Source: Phycisphaerae bacterium (GTDB lineage Bacteria; Planctomycetota; Phycisphaerae; UBA1845; JAFGLZ01). Taken from it: a stretch of 36,299 nucleotides of DNA. This document shows, in pieces, positions 24,411 through 31,448 of the stretch (positions are counted from its first letter, which is position 1; each line of letters opens with the position of its first letter). The notes beneath the pieces were generated by a model, which ran no database searches, had not been told where the DNA came from, and worked only from the letters and a program-made list of their open reading frames with translations. Location: positions 1 through 36,299 of the forward strand of contig JAFGLZ010000079.1 of NCBI GenBank assembly GCA_016927755.1. Reading direction: 5' to 3'. The position numbers and the translations under genes are program-made.

Positions 24411-25433
24411 TCACGTCGCCGACCGTCGCCGCTTGATCAGCGCGTCCGCGAAGACCGCCGCCACCAACACCACGCCCGTCACCGCGTCCGTCAGCAGCGA
24501 ACTGACCCCCAGGAACAGCAGCGCCTTGTAGAGGATCTTGAGGATCGCCGCCCCGATGATGATCCCGATGAGCGACCCTTGCCCCCCCGTCAGCGCGCAC
24601 CCGCCCAGCACCGCCGCCGTAATGCCGTACAGCTCGTACAGCGTCCCCGCCGACGACGGCGCCACCGTGCTCACGCTGCTCGCGTCGATCAACCCCGCGA
24701 TCCCCGTCAGCAGCCCGCAAAACGCGTACGTGAAGATCCGAAGCGCGTTGACCCGAACCCCGCTGAATCGCGCCGCCTCCAGGTTGTAGCCGATCGCGTA
24801 CAGATACCGCCCGTGAACCGTCCCCCGCATGATGAACAGCGACACGAGCAGGACCACAAGCACGATCGCCACCGGAACAGGAACCGGCCCCACCTTCCCG
24901 TTGCCCAGCCAAAAGAACAGCGGCTGCGCCCCCTCCTGATAGCTCGTCGTCGCGTCGTTCGTCAGCCAGCGCGCCAGGCTCCGCCACACCAGAAGGCTGC
25001 ACAAGGTCACGATGAAGGGCTGGAGGTTCAAATAGCACACCAGAACCCCGTGCAGCGCCCCCACACCCACCGCGAACAAGATCGCCACCGCGATCACCGC
25101 GCCGATCGGCCACCCCGCCTGCATGAGATACAGGCTCAGCGTCCCGACGAAGCAAAGCACCGAGCCGACCGACAGGTCGATCCCGCCCGCGATGATCACC
25201 ATCCCCTGCCCGATCGCGAACATCGACAGGATCGCCACCTCCCGCCCCGTCGTCTGCATCTGGTACAGGCTCAGGAACTGCGGCTGCTTGACCGCCGTGA
25301 AGCCGACCATCGCCACCAACACGACCAGCATGCACAGAACCTGAATCCCGACCTCGCTGATCCCCGACCCAAGCCGAAGAGCCAGCTCCTGCACCCCCGA
25401 TGCCCGCCCCGATGTCTCCCGCTCACCACTCAT
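24411..25433 (-). CDS. Sugar ABC transporter permease, RbsC/BPD_transp_2 family
   Basis: The 340-residue membrane protein has about nine hydrophobic segments. MVIIAGGIDLSVGSVLCFVG is the hallmark block of ribose/xylose/galactose-type permeases. YAIGYNLEAARFSGVRVNALRIFTYAFCGLLTGIAGLI is the EAA-like loop that contacts the ATPase. GGCALTGGQGSLIG and SSLLTDAVTGVVLVAAV complete the pattern. It forms the channel for a sugar delivered by the binding lipoprotein encoded at 28045-29031. I chose the ATG at 25433; the one at 25544 would read into the dispersed repeat. The gap to the ATPase gene (364 bases) is long for an operon and is filled by that repeat. Confidence 0.92.
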   Translation of the reverse strand: MSGERETSGRASGVQELALRLGSGISEVGIQVLCMLVVLVAMVGFTAVKQPQFLSLYQMQTTGREVAILSMFAIGQGMVIIAGGIDLSVGSVLCFVGTLSLYLMQAGWPIGAVIAVAILFAVGVGALHGVLVCYLNLQPFIVTLCSLLVWRSLARWLTNDATTSYQEGAQPLFFWLGNGKVGPVPVPVAIVLVVLLVSLFIMRGTVHGRYLYAIGYNLEAARFSGVRVNALRIFTYAFCGLLTGIAGLIDASSVSTVAPSSAGTLYELYGITAAVLGGCALTGGQGSLIGIIIGAAILKILYKALLFLGVSSLLTDAVTGVVLVAAVFADALIKRRRSAT

Positions 25434-25448
25434 ATCACGCCCATACCC

Positions 25449-25660
25449 AGTGCTCGCTTCGGTCTGACAATCTCGTGTCGGGTGCCATGGGTCCGCACAC
25501 AAAGACCGTTCCGACCGAACAAGCCGCCGATCCGCCAGATGCACCGTCTTGAATCAGCGCGGTGTTCCGCGGACCCGTGCTTCGTTCCATGTCAGAACGC
25601 CCATCTGACGCCGAGCCATGCCACCTCGAATGCAACCCGAAACTCGCTCGCCGAAAACGG
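25449..25660. repeat. Dispersed repeat, copy B (about 200 bp)
   Basis: This copy aligns with 16829-17040 in the same orientation, sharing ggtgccatgggtccgcac, gaccgaacaa, gatgcacc, gaatcagcgcgg, cgcggacccgtg and ttcgttccatg. It sits inside the transporter operon, between the ATPase and permease genes. Confidence 0.75.
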
Positions 25661-25797
25661 CGCCGGCTCGATGAAGGACCCAAACCCAAGACCGTCCCCA
25701 CCACCACTGGCCGCCTGCGGAAACGCAAACATCCCACAACCCTCTGACGTCGACGTTTCGACGTTTCAAAACGCCGGCGTGCCGCAGCACGAACGCA
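25661..25797. other. Spacer with imperfect duplication of the period-8 tract
   Basis: The segment cctctgacgtcgacgtttcg at about 25740 partly duplicates the tract at 25804-25850. No gene is seen. Confidence 0.5.
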
Positions 25798-27465
25798 TCA
25801 GAGTCCTCTGGTGTCGACATTTCGACGTTTCGACGTTTCGACGTTTCGACGTGCCGACGGCACGTCGCCGCCCACCGCCAACGTCATGATCCCCTCCTCC
25901 GTGATCCCCTCGCCCGAAAGCTCCCCCGCGATCCGACCCTCGTGCATCACGACCACGCGATCCGACATCGCCAGAAGCTCCTCCATCTCCGAGCTGATCA
26001 TCCAAATCGCCACGCCCCGCTCCGCCAGCCTCGACATCAGCGTGTAGATCTCGCTCTTGCAGCCGACGTCCACCCCCCGCGTCGGCTCATCCAGAATCAG
26101 AACGCGAGGATCCATCGCGAGCCATCGGGCCAGCACCACCTTTTGCTGATTGCCCCCGCTGAGCGTCCGAGTCTTCTGCGCCAGCGACGTCGCCCGGATG
26201 TCCAAACCCCGCGCCCCGTTCCTCGCGACCGACAGCTCCCGCCGCCGATCCAGCAACCCCAGCCGATTGTACTCGCACAGACCGGCCATGGTGATGTTCG
26301 GCGTAATCGCCATGTCAAGGATCAGCCCTTGCTGCTTGCGATCCTCCGGCACCAGCCCGATCCCCCGCCGAATCGCCGCCCGCGCATCGCCGATCCGAAC
26401 GACCTTCCCATCCAGCTCGACCGTTCCCGACGCGATCCGATCGATGCCGAAGATCGCCCGAGCCAGCTCCGACCGCCCCGCCCCCACCAGCCCCGCGAAC
26501 CCCACGATCTCCCCCGCGCGAAACTCGACCGACAGCCTCGCGCCGCGGGACGCATCCCCCCGCGCCGCGCTGCCACCCCCATGTCCCGACGACCCACCTG
26601 CAAGAACCACGTCCCGCAGTCTCAGCACAACGTCCCCCGCCGGCCCTCGTCGCTCGTGCTGGTAGTAGCGCTCCACGTCTCGACCGACCATCAACCGGAC
26701 CATCCGCCCGTGCTCGATCTCCTCACCCGACAGCAACCCCGCCACCTTGCCGTCCCGCAGAACCTGCACGCGGTCCGCCAGATCCTCCACCTCCGCCAGC
26801 CGGTGAGATACGTAGAGGATCCCCACCCCCTGGGCCTTCATCCGTCGGATCACGTCGAACAGCGCCGCCGCCTCGCTGCTCGACAGTGAGCTCGTCGGCT
26901 CGTCGAAGACCAGAAGCCGGGCGTCGAGCGACAGGGCCTTGGCGATCTCGACGAGCTGGCGCTGCCCGATCGTCAGTCGCCCGAGCCGCGTGTTGCTGGG
27001 GATTCTCAGACCGAGCTTGTCCAACTGCTCCTGCGCCATCCGATGCAGCCGGCGCCGATCCACCACGCCAAGCCACCCGAACCGGCTCGGTTGTCGACCA
27101 AGAAAGATGTTCTCGGCGATGCTGATGTTGTCCGCCAGGTTCAGCTCCTGGTGGATCACGCCGATGCCGAGGTCCAGGCTCGCCTGCACGCCGTCGATCT
27201 CGACCCGCCGGCCCTGCCAGAAAACCTCGCCCCGCTCCGGAGTGTGAATCCCCGCCAAAACCTTGATCAGCGTGCTCTTGCCCGCCCCGTTCTCCCCGAT
27301 CAGCCCCAGCACCTCGCCCCCGCCCAGCTCCAGCGACACGTCGTCCAGCGCCTGAACACCAGGGAATCGCTTGCTCACCCCCACCATCCGAAGCAGCGGC
27401 TCGCGAGCGCCACTCCCCTCGGATCCGTCATGCGGTGATGCAGTGTTCAAAGGGTCAAATGCCAT
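25798..27465 (-). CDS. Sugar ABC transporter ATP-binding protein, RbsA/MglA type
   Basis: The 555-residue protein has two ABC domains. The first has Walker A GENGAGKST (57-65), the signature LTIGQRQLVEIAKA and Walker B LLVFDEPTSSL. The second has a degenerate Walker A (GLVGAGRSEL), signature LSGGNQQKVVLARWL and Walker B VLILDEPTRGVDVG. This is the known RbsA/XylG/MglA asymmetry. It powers import through the permease at 24411-25433. Family proteins end near EGIMTLAVGG. Here about 18 further residues (RRNVETSKRRNVDTRG) are encoded by the period-8 tandem repeat, so the natural stop was probably lost. The start at 27465 lacks a strong ribosome binding site. Confidence 0.93.
   Translation of the reverse strand: MAFDPLNTASPHDGSEGSGAREPLLRMVGVSKRFPGVQALDDVSLELGGGEVLGLIGENGAGKSTLIKVLAGIHTPERGEVFWQGRRVEIDGVQASLDLGIGVIHQELNLADNISIAENIFLGRQPSRFGWLGVVDRRRLHRMAQEQLDKLGLRIPSNTRLGRLTIGQRQLVEIAKALSLDARLLVFDEPTSSLSSSEAAALFDVIRRMKAQGVGILYVSHRLAEVEDLADRVQVLRDGKVAGLLSGEEIEHGRMVRLMVGRDVERYYQHERRGPAGDVVLRLRDVVLAGGSSGHGGGSAARGDASRGARLSVEFRAGEIVGFAGLVGAGRSELARAIFGIDRIASGTVELDGKVVRIGDARAAIRRGIGLVPEDRKQQGLILDMAITPNITMAGLCEYNRLGLLDRRRELSVARNGARGLDIRATSLAQKTRTLSGGNQQKVVLARWLAMDPRVLILDEPTRGVDVGCKSEIYTLMSRLAERGVAIWMISSEMEELLAMSDRVVVMHEGRIAGELSGEGITEEGIMTLAVGGDVPSARRNVETSKRRNVDTRGL
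25812..25867. repeat. Period-8 tandem repeat ending in a hairpin
   Basis: The unit tttcgacg is repeated about four times from 25820 to 25850. It merges into a perfect 9-bp stem (cgacgtgcc 25847-25855 with ggcacgtcg 25859-25867, loop gac). The tract lies inside the 3' end of the ATPase frame, where it encodes the Arg/Asn/Val/Thr-rich tail. Confidence 0.8.
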
Positions 27466-27508
27466 TCAATCGAAGTCGCCGCGGGTGTCGCGAGCTAGCG
27501 GAGCAACC

Positions 27509-27706
27509 CTACTTCCCTCGGCGCGTCCCCGAAGTCTCGCCTTTCTGCCGCGACGTCAGCGCCAGCCCGAACTTCTGCTGAACCTCCGCTGCCCGCGAAC
27601 GATAGAACTCCATGATGGCGGCGCCCGACATGTCTCGCGTGGACTCCTCCGCTCTACGCTTCCAATCCCACACTTCCTGCATCGCTAGGTCAACTCGGTC
27701 GCTCAT
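27509..27706 (-). CDS. Small protein of unknown function (65 aa) in the transporter operon
   Basis: The ATG at 27706 is preceded at four bases by AAGGAGGTG (27711-27719), the best ribosome binding site in the window. The product is charged and mostly helical: MSDRVDLAMQEVWDWKRRAEE, then DMSGAAIMEFYRSRAAEVQQKFG and a basic tail. Such short proteins often accompany DUF2283-like genes, as here. An antitoxin-like or regulatory role is possible, but nothing in the sequence proves it. A longer frame to 27820 ignores the ribosome binding site. Confidence 0.75.
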   Translation of the reverse strand: MSDRVDLAMQEVWDWKRRAEESTRDMSGAAIMEFYRSRAAEVQQKFGLALTSRQKGETSGTRRGK

Positions 27707-27710
27707 CGAA

Positions 27711-27719
27711 CACCTCCTT
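27711..27719 (-). promoter_or_regulatory. Consensus ribosome binding site AAGGAGGTG
   Basis: On the minus strand it lies four bases before the ATG at 27706 and decides that start. It predicts strong translation of the 65-residue protein within the operon message. Confidence 0.85.
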
Positions 27720-27758
27720 GAGCCGAATCCTTCTGTCCGGATAGCGCGACTGGATGTC

Positions 27759-28028
27759 CTATGCCGCTGCAAGCGGTCCCAGTTCCTCTGGCCTCGCCGG
27801 CTGCTGATCCGCAACGGCAAGAGCCCTGTTTAGCGCCTCTAGCGAAATCGAGGCTGGCGACGTGATCTCGATCCCGATGGCCCGACCGTCGCTCGTGTAG
27901 TCGATCAGCAGCCCTTCACCGCACGGCTCCGTCCGAACGCTCCTGTCGTCCGCGTTCCGCGGAAGATAGAAGTAAGCGGCAAGCGGAACCCCGTCGCGAA
28001 ACGTTACTTCCAGGTACCGATGCTTCAT
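27759..28028 (-). CDS. DUF2283-like small protein
   Basis: The 89-residue protein contains GLLIDYTSDGRAIGIEITSPASIS, the core block of DUF2283 (…D.D..G.vvGiEi..AS). The N-terminal RYLEVTFRDGVPLAAYFYLPR also forms beta strands. DUF2283 genes are frequent in small two-gene modules next to toxin-like or short helical proteins; their role is unknown. It begins 16 bases after the stop of the binding-protein gene and is followed 52 bases later by the 65-residue gene. Confidence 0.75.
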   Translation of the reverse strand: MKHRYLEVTFRDGVPLAAYFYLPRNADDRSVRTEPCGEGLLIDYTSDGRAIGIEITSPASISLEALNRALAVADQQPARPEELGPLAAA

Positions 28029-28044
28029 CGCGCCACCCGCGGCA

Positions 28045-29031
28045 CTACCGCCCCCGCGCCTTCAGCGCGTTCAGCTTCTTCTCGAACTCGTCCACGTTCG
28101 CCTTCCGAATCACCTTCGTCGGAACGTACATCAGCCCGTCCTTCGGAATCTCGATCGGCTCGCCCTTGGCCAGCTTCGCCAGGACGCGAATCGAGTCGTA
28201 ACCGAACTGGTACGGCTGCTGAACCACCGTCGCCAGAATCAGCCCCTCCCGAATGCCCTGCAGCGTCGGGCCCTCCTCGTCGAAGCAAACGATCGGAACC
28301 TTCGACCCCTTCTCCTTCACCACCTTGACCATCATCGGGCCGTTGTAGCTCCACAGCCCAACCAGGCACCCCACGTCGGGGAACTTGTCCAGCGCCACCC
28401 GAACGTTCTCCTGCGCCTTCGGATACGAGTTCTCGTCCGTGTACGGCGCCCCGGTCACCACCTCGATCTTCGCGCCCTTCAACTCCTCCATGATCCCCGC
28501 GTATCGCTCGCGAGCGTTCGCCACGTCCATCTTCCCCACGAACACCGCGATCTTGCCGCCCTTGGGCAACACGTCCTTGATCAGCTTGCCCACCTTCCGA
28601 CCGGCCTCCACGTTGTTCGTGCCCACGTACGCCACCCGCTTGCTCTTGGGAGCGTCCGAGTCCTGCGTCACCACCGGCATGTGCGCCGCCGCCTCGTCGA
28701 TGATCGTCACCTGACTCTCGGAGTCCAGAGGACTGATCGCCATCCCCTTCACACCCTTGGCGATCATCGCCTCGATGATCTGCTTCTGCTCGGCCGCCGA
28801 GCCCTTGCCCGGAACCTGGAAGTGAACCTTCACCCCGAACTCCTTCTCCGCTACCGCCACCCCCGCCCTCGCGATCGTCCAGAAATCGCTCGGGCTGTTC
28901 GTGATGAACGCCAGCTCGACCTCGCCGCTTCCACCCGCCCCTTCCCGCTTCTGACAACCGACCGGTCCGATAAGCAGCGCCACGCACGCCGCCGCGCGCC
29001 CCGCGAACCACACTGATTTCAAACGCATCAT
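28045..29031 (-). CDS. Sugar ABC transporter substrate-binding lipoprotein, RbsB/Peripla_BP_4 type
   Basis: The 328-residue protein starts with a lipoprotein signal ending LLIGPVGC, with C26 as the lipid-modified residue. The mature part matches ribose/xylose-type periplasmic binding proteins. It shows FITNSPSDFWTIARAGVAVAEKEFG, IEAMIAKGVKGMAISPLDSES, PVVTQDSDA, YVGTNNVEAGRKVGKLI and VGLWSYNGP. It captures a monosaccharide outside the membrane and hands it to the permease. GGAGGACCG directly precedes the two adjacent ATGs at 29031 and 29028. It is the first gene of the operon and diverges from the aldolase gene, so shared regulation is likely. Confidence 0.95.
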   Translation of the reverse strand: MMRLKSVWFAGRAAACVALLIGPVGCQKREGAGGSGEVELAFITNSPSDFWTIARAGVAVAEKEFGVKVHFQVPGKGSAAEQKQIIEAMIAKGVKGMAISPLDSESQVTIIDEAAAHMPVVTQDSDAPKSKRVAYVGTNNVEAGRKVGKLIKDVLPKGGKIAVFVGKMDVANARERYAGIMEELKGAKIEVVTGAPYTDENSYPKAQENVRVALDKFPDVGCLVGLWSYNGPMMVKVVKEKGSKVPIVCFDEEGPTLQGIREGLILATVVQQPYQFGYDSIRVLAKLAKGEPIEIPKDGLMYVPTKVIRKANVDEFEKKLNALKARGR

Positions 29032-29141
29032 CGGTCCTCCAATCGCCGGTCGCGCACTGTAGCAGACGCCCTCCGGAGCGCCCAGCGCCGGACCCAGCCG
29101 CTCGACCGCGACGAAGCGTCGCTCGAAGGGGTCGGTTTCGT

Positions 29142-29170
29142 TTGCCCCGTCGACGCCGACACGCTATGCT
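29142..29170 (+). promoter_or_regulatory. Promoter of the aldolase gene (TTGCCC-17-TATGCT)
   Basis: TTGCCC (29142-29147) and TATGCT (29165-29170) are spaced by 17 bases, 155 bases before the start codon. It is the best -35/-10 pair I find in the window. The long leader leaves room for regulation, but no riboswitch is recognised. Confidence 0.5.
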
Positions 29171-29325
29171 AAATCGTTTGGGGGACCGTGTGGAGCGGCG
29201 GTTCGGCAGGCGGATCCCCTGGGCGCTTGCCCAAGCGGGACACCCACTTTACCGATACGAACAATGTCCGGCGCGGGACGTGGACGGTTTCCGCCCGATC
29301 AGACACCGAGCAGGAGATCCGTGCC

Positions 29326-30300
29326 ATGACAGCCACGGCCCCGTGGGTAACCTATCGACCCGAGATCAAGGTCCTCGACTGCACCGTCCGCGACGGCGGG
29401 CTCATGAACGACCACCAGTTCGACGACACCCTCGTCCGTGCCGTCTACGACGCCTGCGTCGCCGCCGGCATCGACTACATGGAGCTCGGATACAAGGCCA
29501 GCAAGAAGCTCTTCGCCAAGGACAAGTTCGGTGCCTGGAAGTTCTGCGACGAGGACGCCATCCGGCGGATCGTCGGCGACAACCCCTCCGACCTCAAGCT
29601 CTGCGCCATGGCCGACGCCGAGAAGGCCGACTACAAGCAGGACATCCTGCCCCGAGAGCAGAGCGTCCTCGACGTCATCCGAGTCGCAACCTACATCCAC
29701 CAGATCCCGCTGGCCGTCGACATGATCAAGGACGCCCACGACAAGGGATACGAGGTCACCGCCAACCTGATGGCCATCTCCATCGTCTCCGATCGCGAGC
29801 TCGATCAGGCCCTCGAGGTCCTCGCCGATACCCCCGCCATGGCCATCTACCTCGTCGACAGCTTCGGATCGCTCTACAGCGAGCAGATCCAAGACCTCAC
29901 AAGACGCTACCTCGCCGCCGCCAAGGCGCGCGGCAAGGAGGTCGGCATCCACGCGCACAACAACCAGCAGCTCGCCTACGCCAACACCATCGAGGCGATC
30001 ATCCAGGGCGCCAACCTGCTCGACGCGACCATGCTCGGCATCGGACGCGGCGCCGGCAACTGCCCCATGGAGCTCCTCCTCGGATTCCTCCGGAACCCCA
30101 AGTTCCGCATCCGACCCATCCTCCGCTGCATCCAGGAGCAGTTCGAGCCGCTCCGAAGCAAGATCCGATGGGGCTACGAGGTCCCCTACGGCATCACCGC
30201 CCAGCTAAACCGTCACCCCCGAGCCGCCATCCAGGCCCTCAACGGAGACTCCAGACCCGACTACGTCGACTTCTACGAACAGGTCTCCAGCGAAAACTAG
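29326..30300 (+). CDS. DRE-TIM aldolase / HMGL-like family protein
   Basis: The 324-residue enzyme begins after CAGGAG nine bases upstream of the ATG. LDCTVRDGG (17-25) has the DRE-TIM pattern, with D18, R22 and D23 for metal and enolate binding. IHAHNNQQLAYAN carries the HxHN metal ligands and GxGRGAGN the last loop (MLGIGRGAGNCPMELLL). It resembles 4-hydroxy-2-oxovalerate aldolase and related retro-aldol lyases. These cleave 4-hydroxy-2-oxo acids to pyruvate and an aldehyde, or do the reverse. The substrate is unknown. The divergent sugar transporter suggests a sugar-derived keto acid. Its stop codon directly abuts a dispersed repeat. Confidence 0.9.
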   Translation: MTATAPWVTYRPEIKVLDCTVRDGGLMNDHQFDDTLVRAVYDACVAAGIDYMELGYKASKKLFAKDKFGAWKFCDEDAIRRIVGDNPSDLKLCAMADAEKADYKQDILPREQSVLDVIRVATYIHQIPLAVDMIKDAHDKGYEVTANLMAISIVSDRELDQALEVLADTPAMAIYLVDSFGSLYSEQIQDLTRRYLAAAKARGKEVGIHAHNNQQLAYANTIEAIIQGANLLDATMLGIGRGAGNCPMELLLGFLRNPKFRIRPILRCIQEQFEPLRSKIRWGYEVPYGITAQLNRHPRAAIQALNGDSRPDYVDFYEQVSSEN

Positions 30301-30345
30301 TGCCCTTTTCGGTCTGACAGTCTCGGCGCGCGTGGCACTCGTCAA
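30301..30345. repeat. Dispersed repeat, short copy C
   Basis: gtgcccttttcggtctgaca and the following gtctcg match the first 35-45 bases of copies A and B. Like copy A it begins immediately after a stop codon (aldolase). The rest of the repeat is missing. Confidence 0.65.
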
Positions 30346-31137
30346 ATGAATAGCCGTCCAACGGACACTGCTCTTGAGGCCTTCGATCTGCTCCAGCAAG
30401 AAATCACGCCGCTCCCTGGCGGCACGGGTCGTTGCTGGCTAGCGGGTCACGCGGTGCTGAAGCCGTGCCACAATCCTGTTGAATGGCGCTGGATGGCGGA
30501 TCACTCGCCGACGATCCAGCAGGACGGTTTCAGATTGCCCTTACCCCTCCGCGCCCGCAACGGGCAATGGGTAGTCGACGGCTGGTCTGCGCAGGTCGCC
30601 CTGGAGGGAGAGCATCCACCAAACGGCAAATGGCTCGACGTCCTCGCCGTCGGAGATAGGTTCCATCAAGCCCTCGCCCATCTCTCTCGCCCCGCCTTCC
30701 TCGACGATCGCGACAGCCCCTGGGACCTGGGCGACCGCGTCGCCTGGGAAGAAACCCGAGCCCCATTCGAACACCCGACGCTCCGTCAGATGCTCGATCT
30801 ACGAAAGCCTATCGCGCTTCCGAACCAGATAGTCCACGGCGACCTCGGGGGCAACGTCCTATTCGCCAAAGACCAGCCACCGGCCGTAATCGACTTCTCC
30901 CCCTACTGGCGGCCCGTCGGGTTTGCCGCTGCCATAGTCGTCGCCGATGCCGTCTGTTGGCAGAACGCTCCACCAGAGGCCTTCCGCGGGAGCATCTCGT
31001 CAATCGAACACTTCCCCCAGTTGCTCGTCCGTGCCCTCATCTACCGAATGGTGACGACCATCGCTGTCGCTCGAGGCAAGCCGGACCTGAGCGAGTATAC
31101 TCCGGGAATTGACATGGCACTGGGATTGACCTCGTAG
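30346..31137 (+). CDS. Phosphotransferase-like protein (TIGR02569/APH-type fold)
   Basis: The 263-residue protein contains VHGDLGGNVLF (H164, D166, N170) and VIDFSPYWRP (D183). These correspond to the catalytic HGDxxxxN and metal-binding D motifs of aminoglycoside/choline kinase-like enzymes. The N-terminal part lacks a glycine-rich ATP loop. The overall pattern matches the TIGR02569 group, whose role is unknown. The start at 30346 is the first ATG after the short repeat copy and has no clear ribosome binding site. Kinase activity is inference. Confidence 0.75.
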   Translation: MNSRPTDTALEAFDLLQQEITPLPGGTGRCWLAGHAVLKPCHNPVEWRWMADHSPTIQQDGFRLPLPLRARNGQWVVDGWSAQVALEGEHPPNGKWLDVLAVGDRFHQALAHLSRPAFLDDRDSPWDLGDRVAWEETRAPFEHPTLRQMLDLRKPIALPNQIVHGDLGGNVLFAKDQPPAVIDFSPYWRPVGFAAAIVVADAVCWQNAPPEAFRGSISSIEHFPQLLVRALIYRMVTTIAVARGKPDLSEYTPGIDMALGLTS

Positions 31138-31200
31138 CAGGCCTATCCAAACCGACGCAGGGTGAACAACCGTGACACTAGTCAAGAGAGGAGTCGGAGG

Positions 31201-31448
31201 ATGGCCCATGAACAACGGCAAGCCACTCGCCCTGCCCCCAATGCCTACCACAAGTGGCGCCAGGTCTTCAAGGTGGGCGCCACCTACGTGCTCGGCGTCG
31301 AGGTCGGCCCAAACCACGGAGCACGCTGGCGCCCGGTCCTTGCCGACGGAAGGACCCGTGCACCCCTGGACGCAGCTCGATCTCGACACCGTACTGCAGA
31401 CGAAGTGGTCCGGGCCCTACGACGACCGCACGCTCTATCTCAATCCCT
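31201..31448 (+). pseudogene. Frameshifted gene remnant
   Basis: Good coding composition switches frame inside this stretch. From the ATG at 31201 (GAGGAG seven bases upstream) the frame encodes YHKWRQVFKVGATYVLGVEV and GPNHGARWRPVLADG. From about 31350 the next frame continues with VHPWTQLDLDTVLQTKWSGP and YDDRTLYLNPFA. A one-base insertion near 31345-31355 would join them. The remnant stops where the oppositely oriented esterase gene ends. I do not recognise the original family. A genuine short gene with a sequencing error is the alternative. Confidence 0.4.

Noticed and set aside
25812..25867. Possible CRISPR or terminator at the period-8 tract
   Set aside because: The units are adjacent without spacers, and the hairpin is not followed by a T-tract on either strand.
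29171..29325. Riboswitch in the long leader of the aldolase gene
   Set aside because: I could not match the leader to any riboswitch core, and no terminator hairpin precedes the ribosome binding site.
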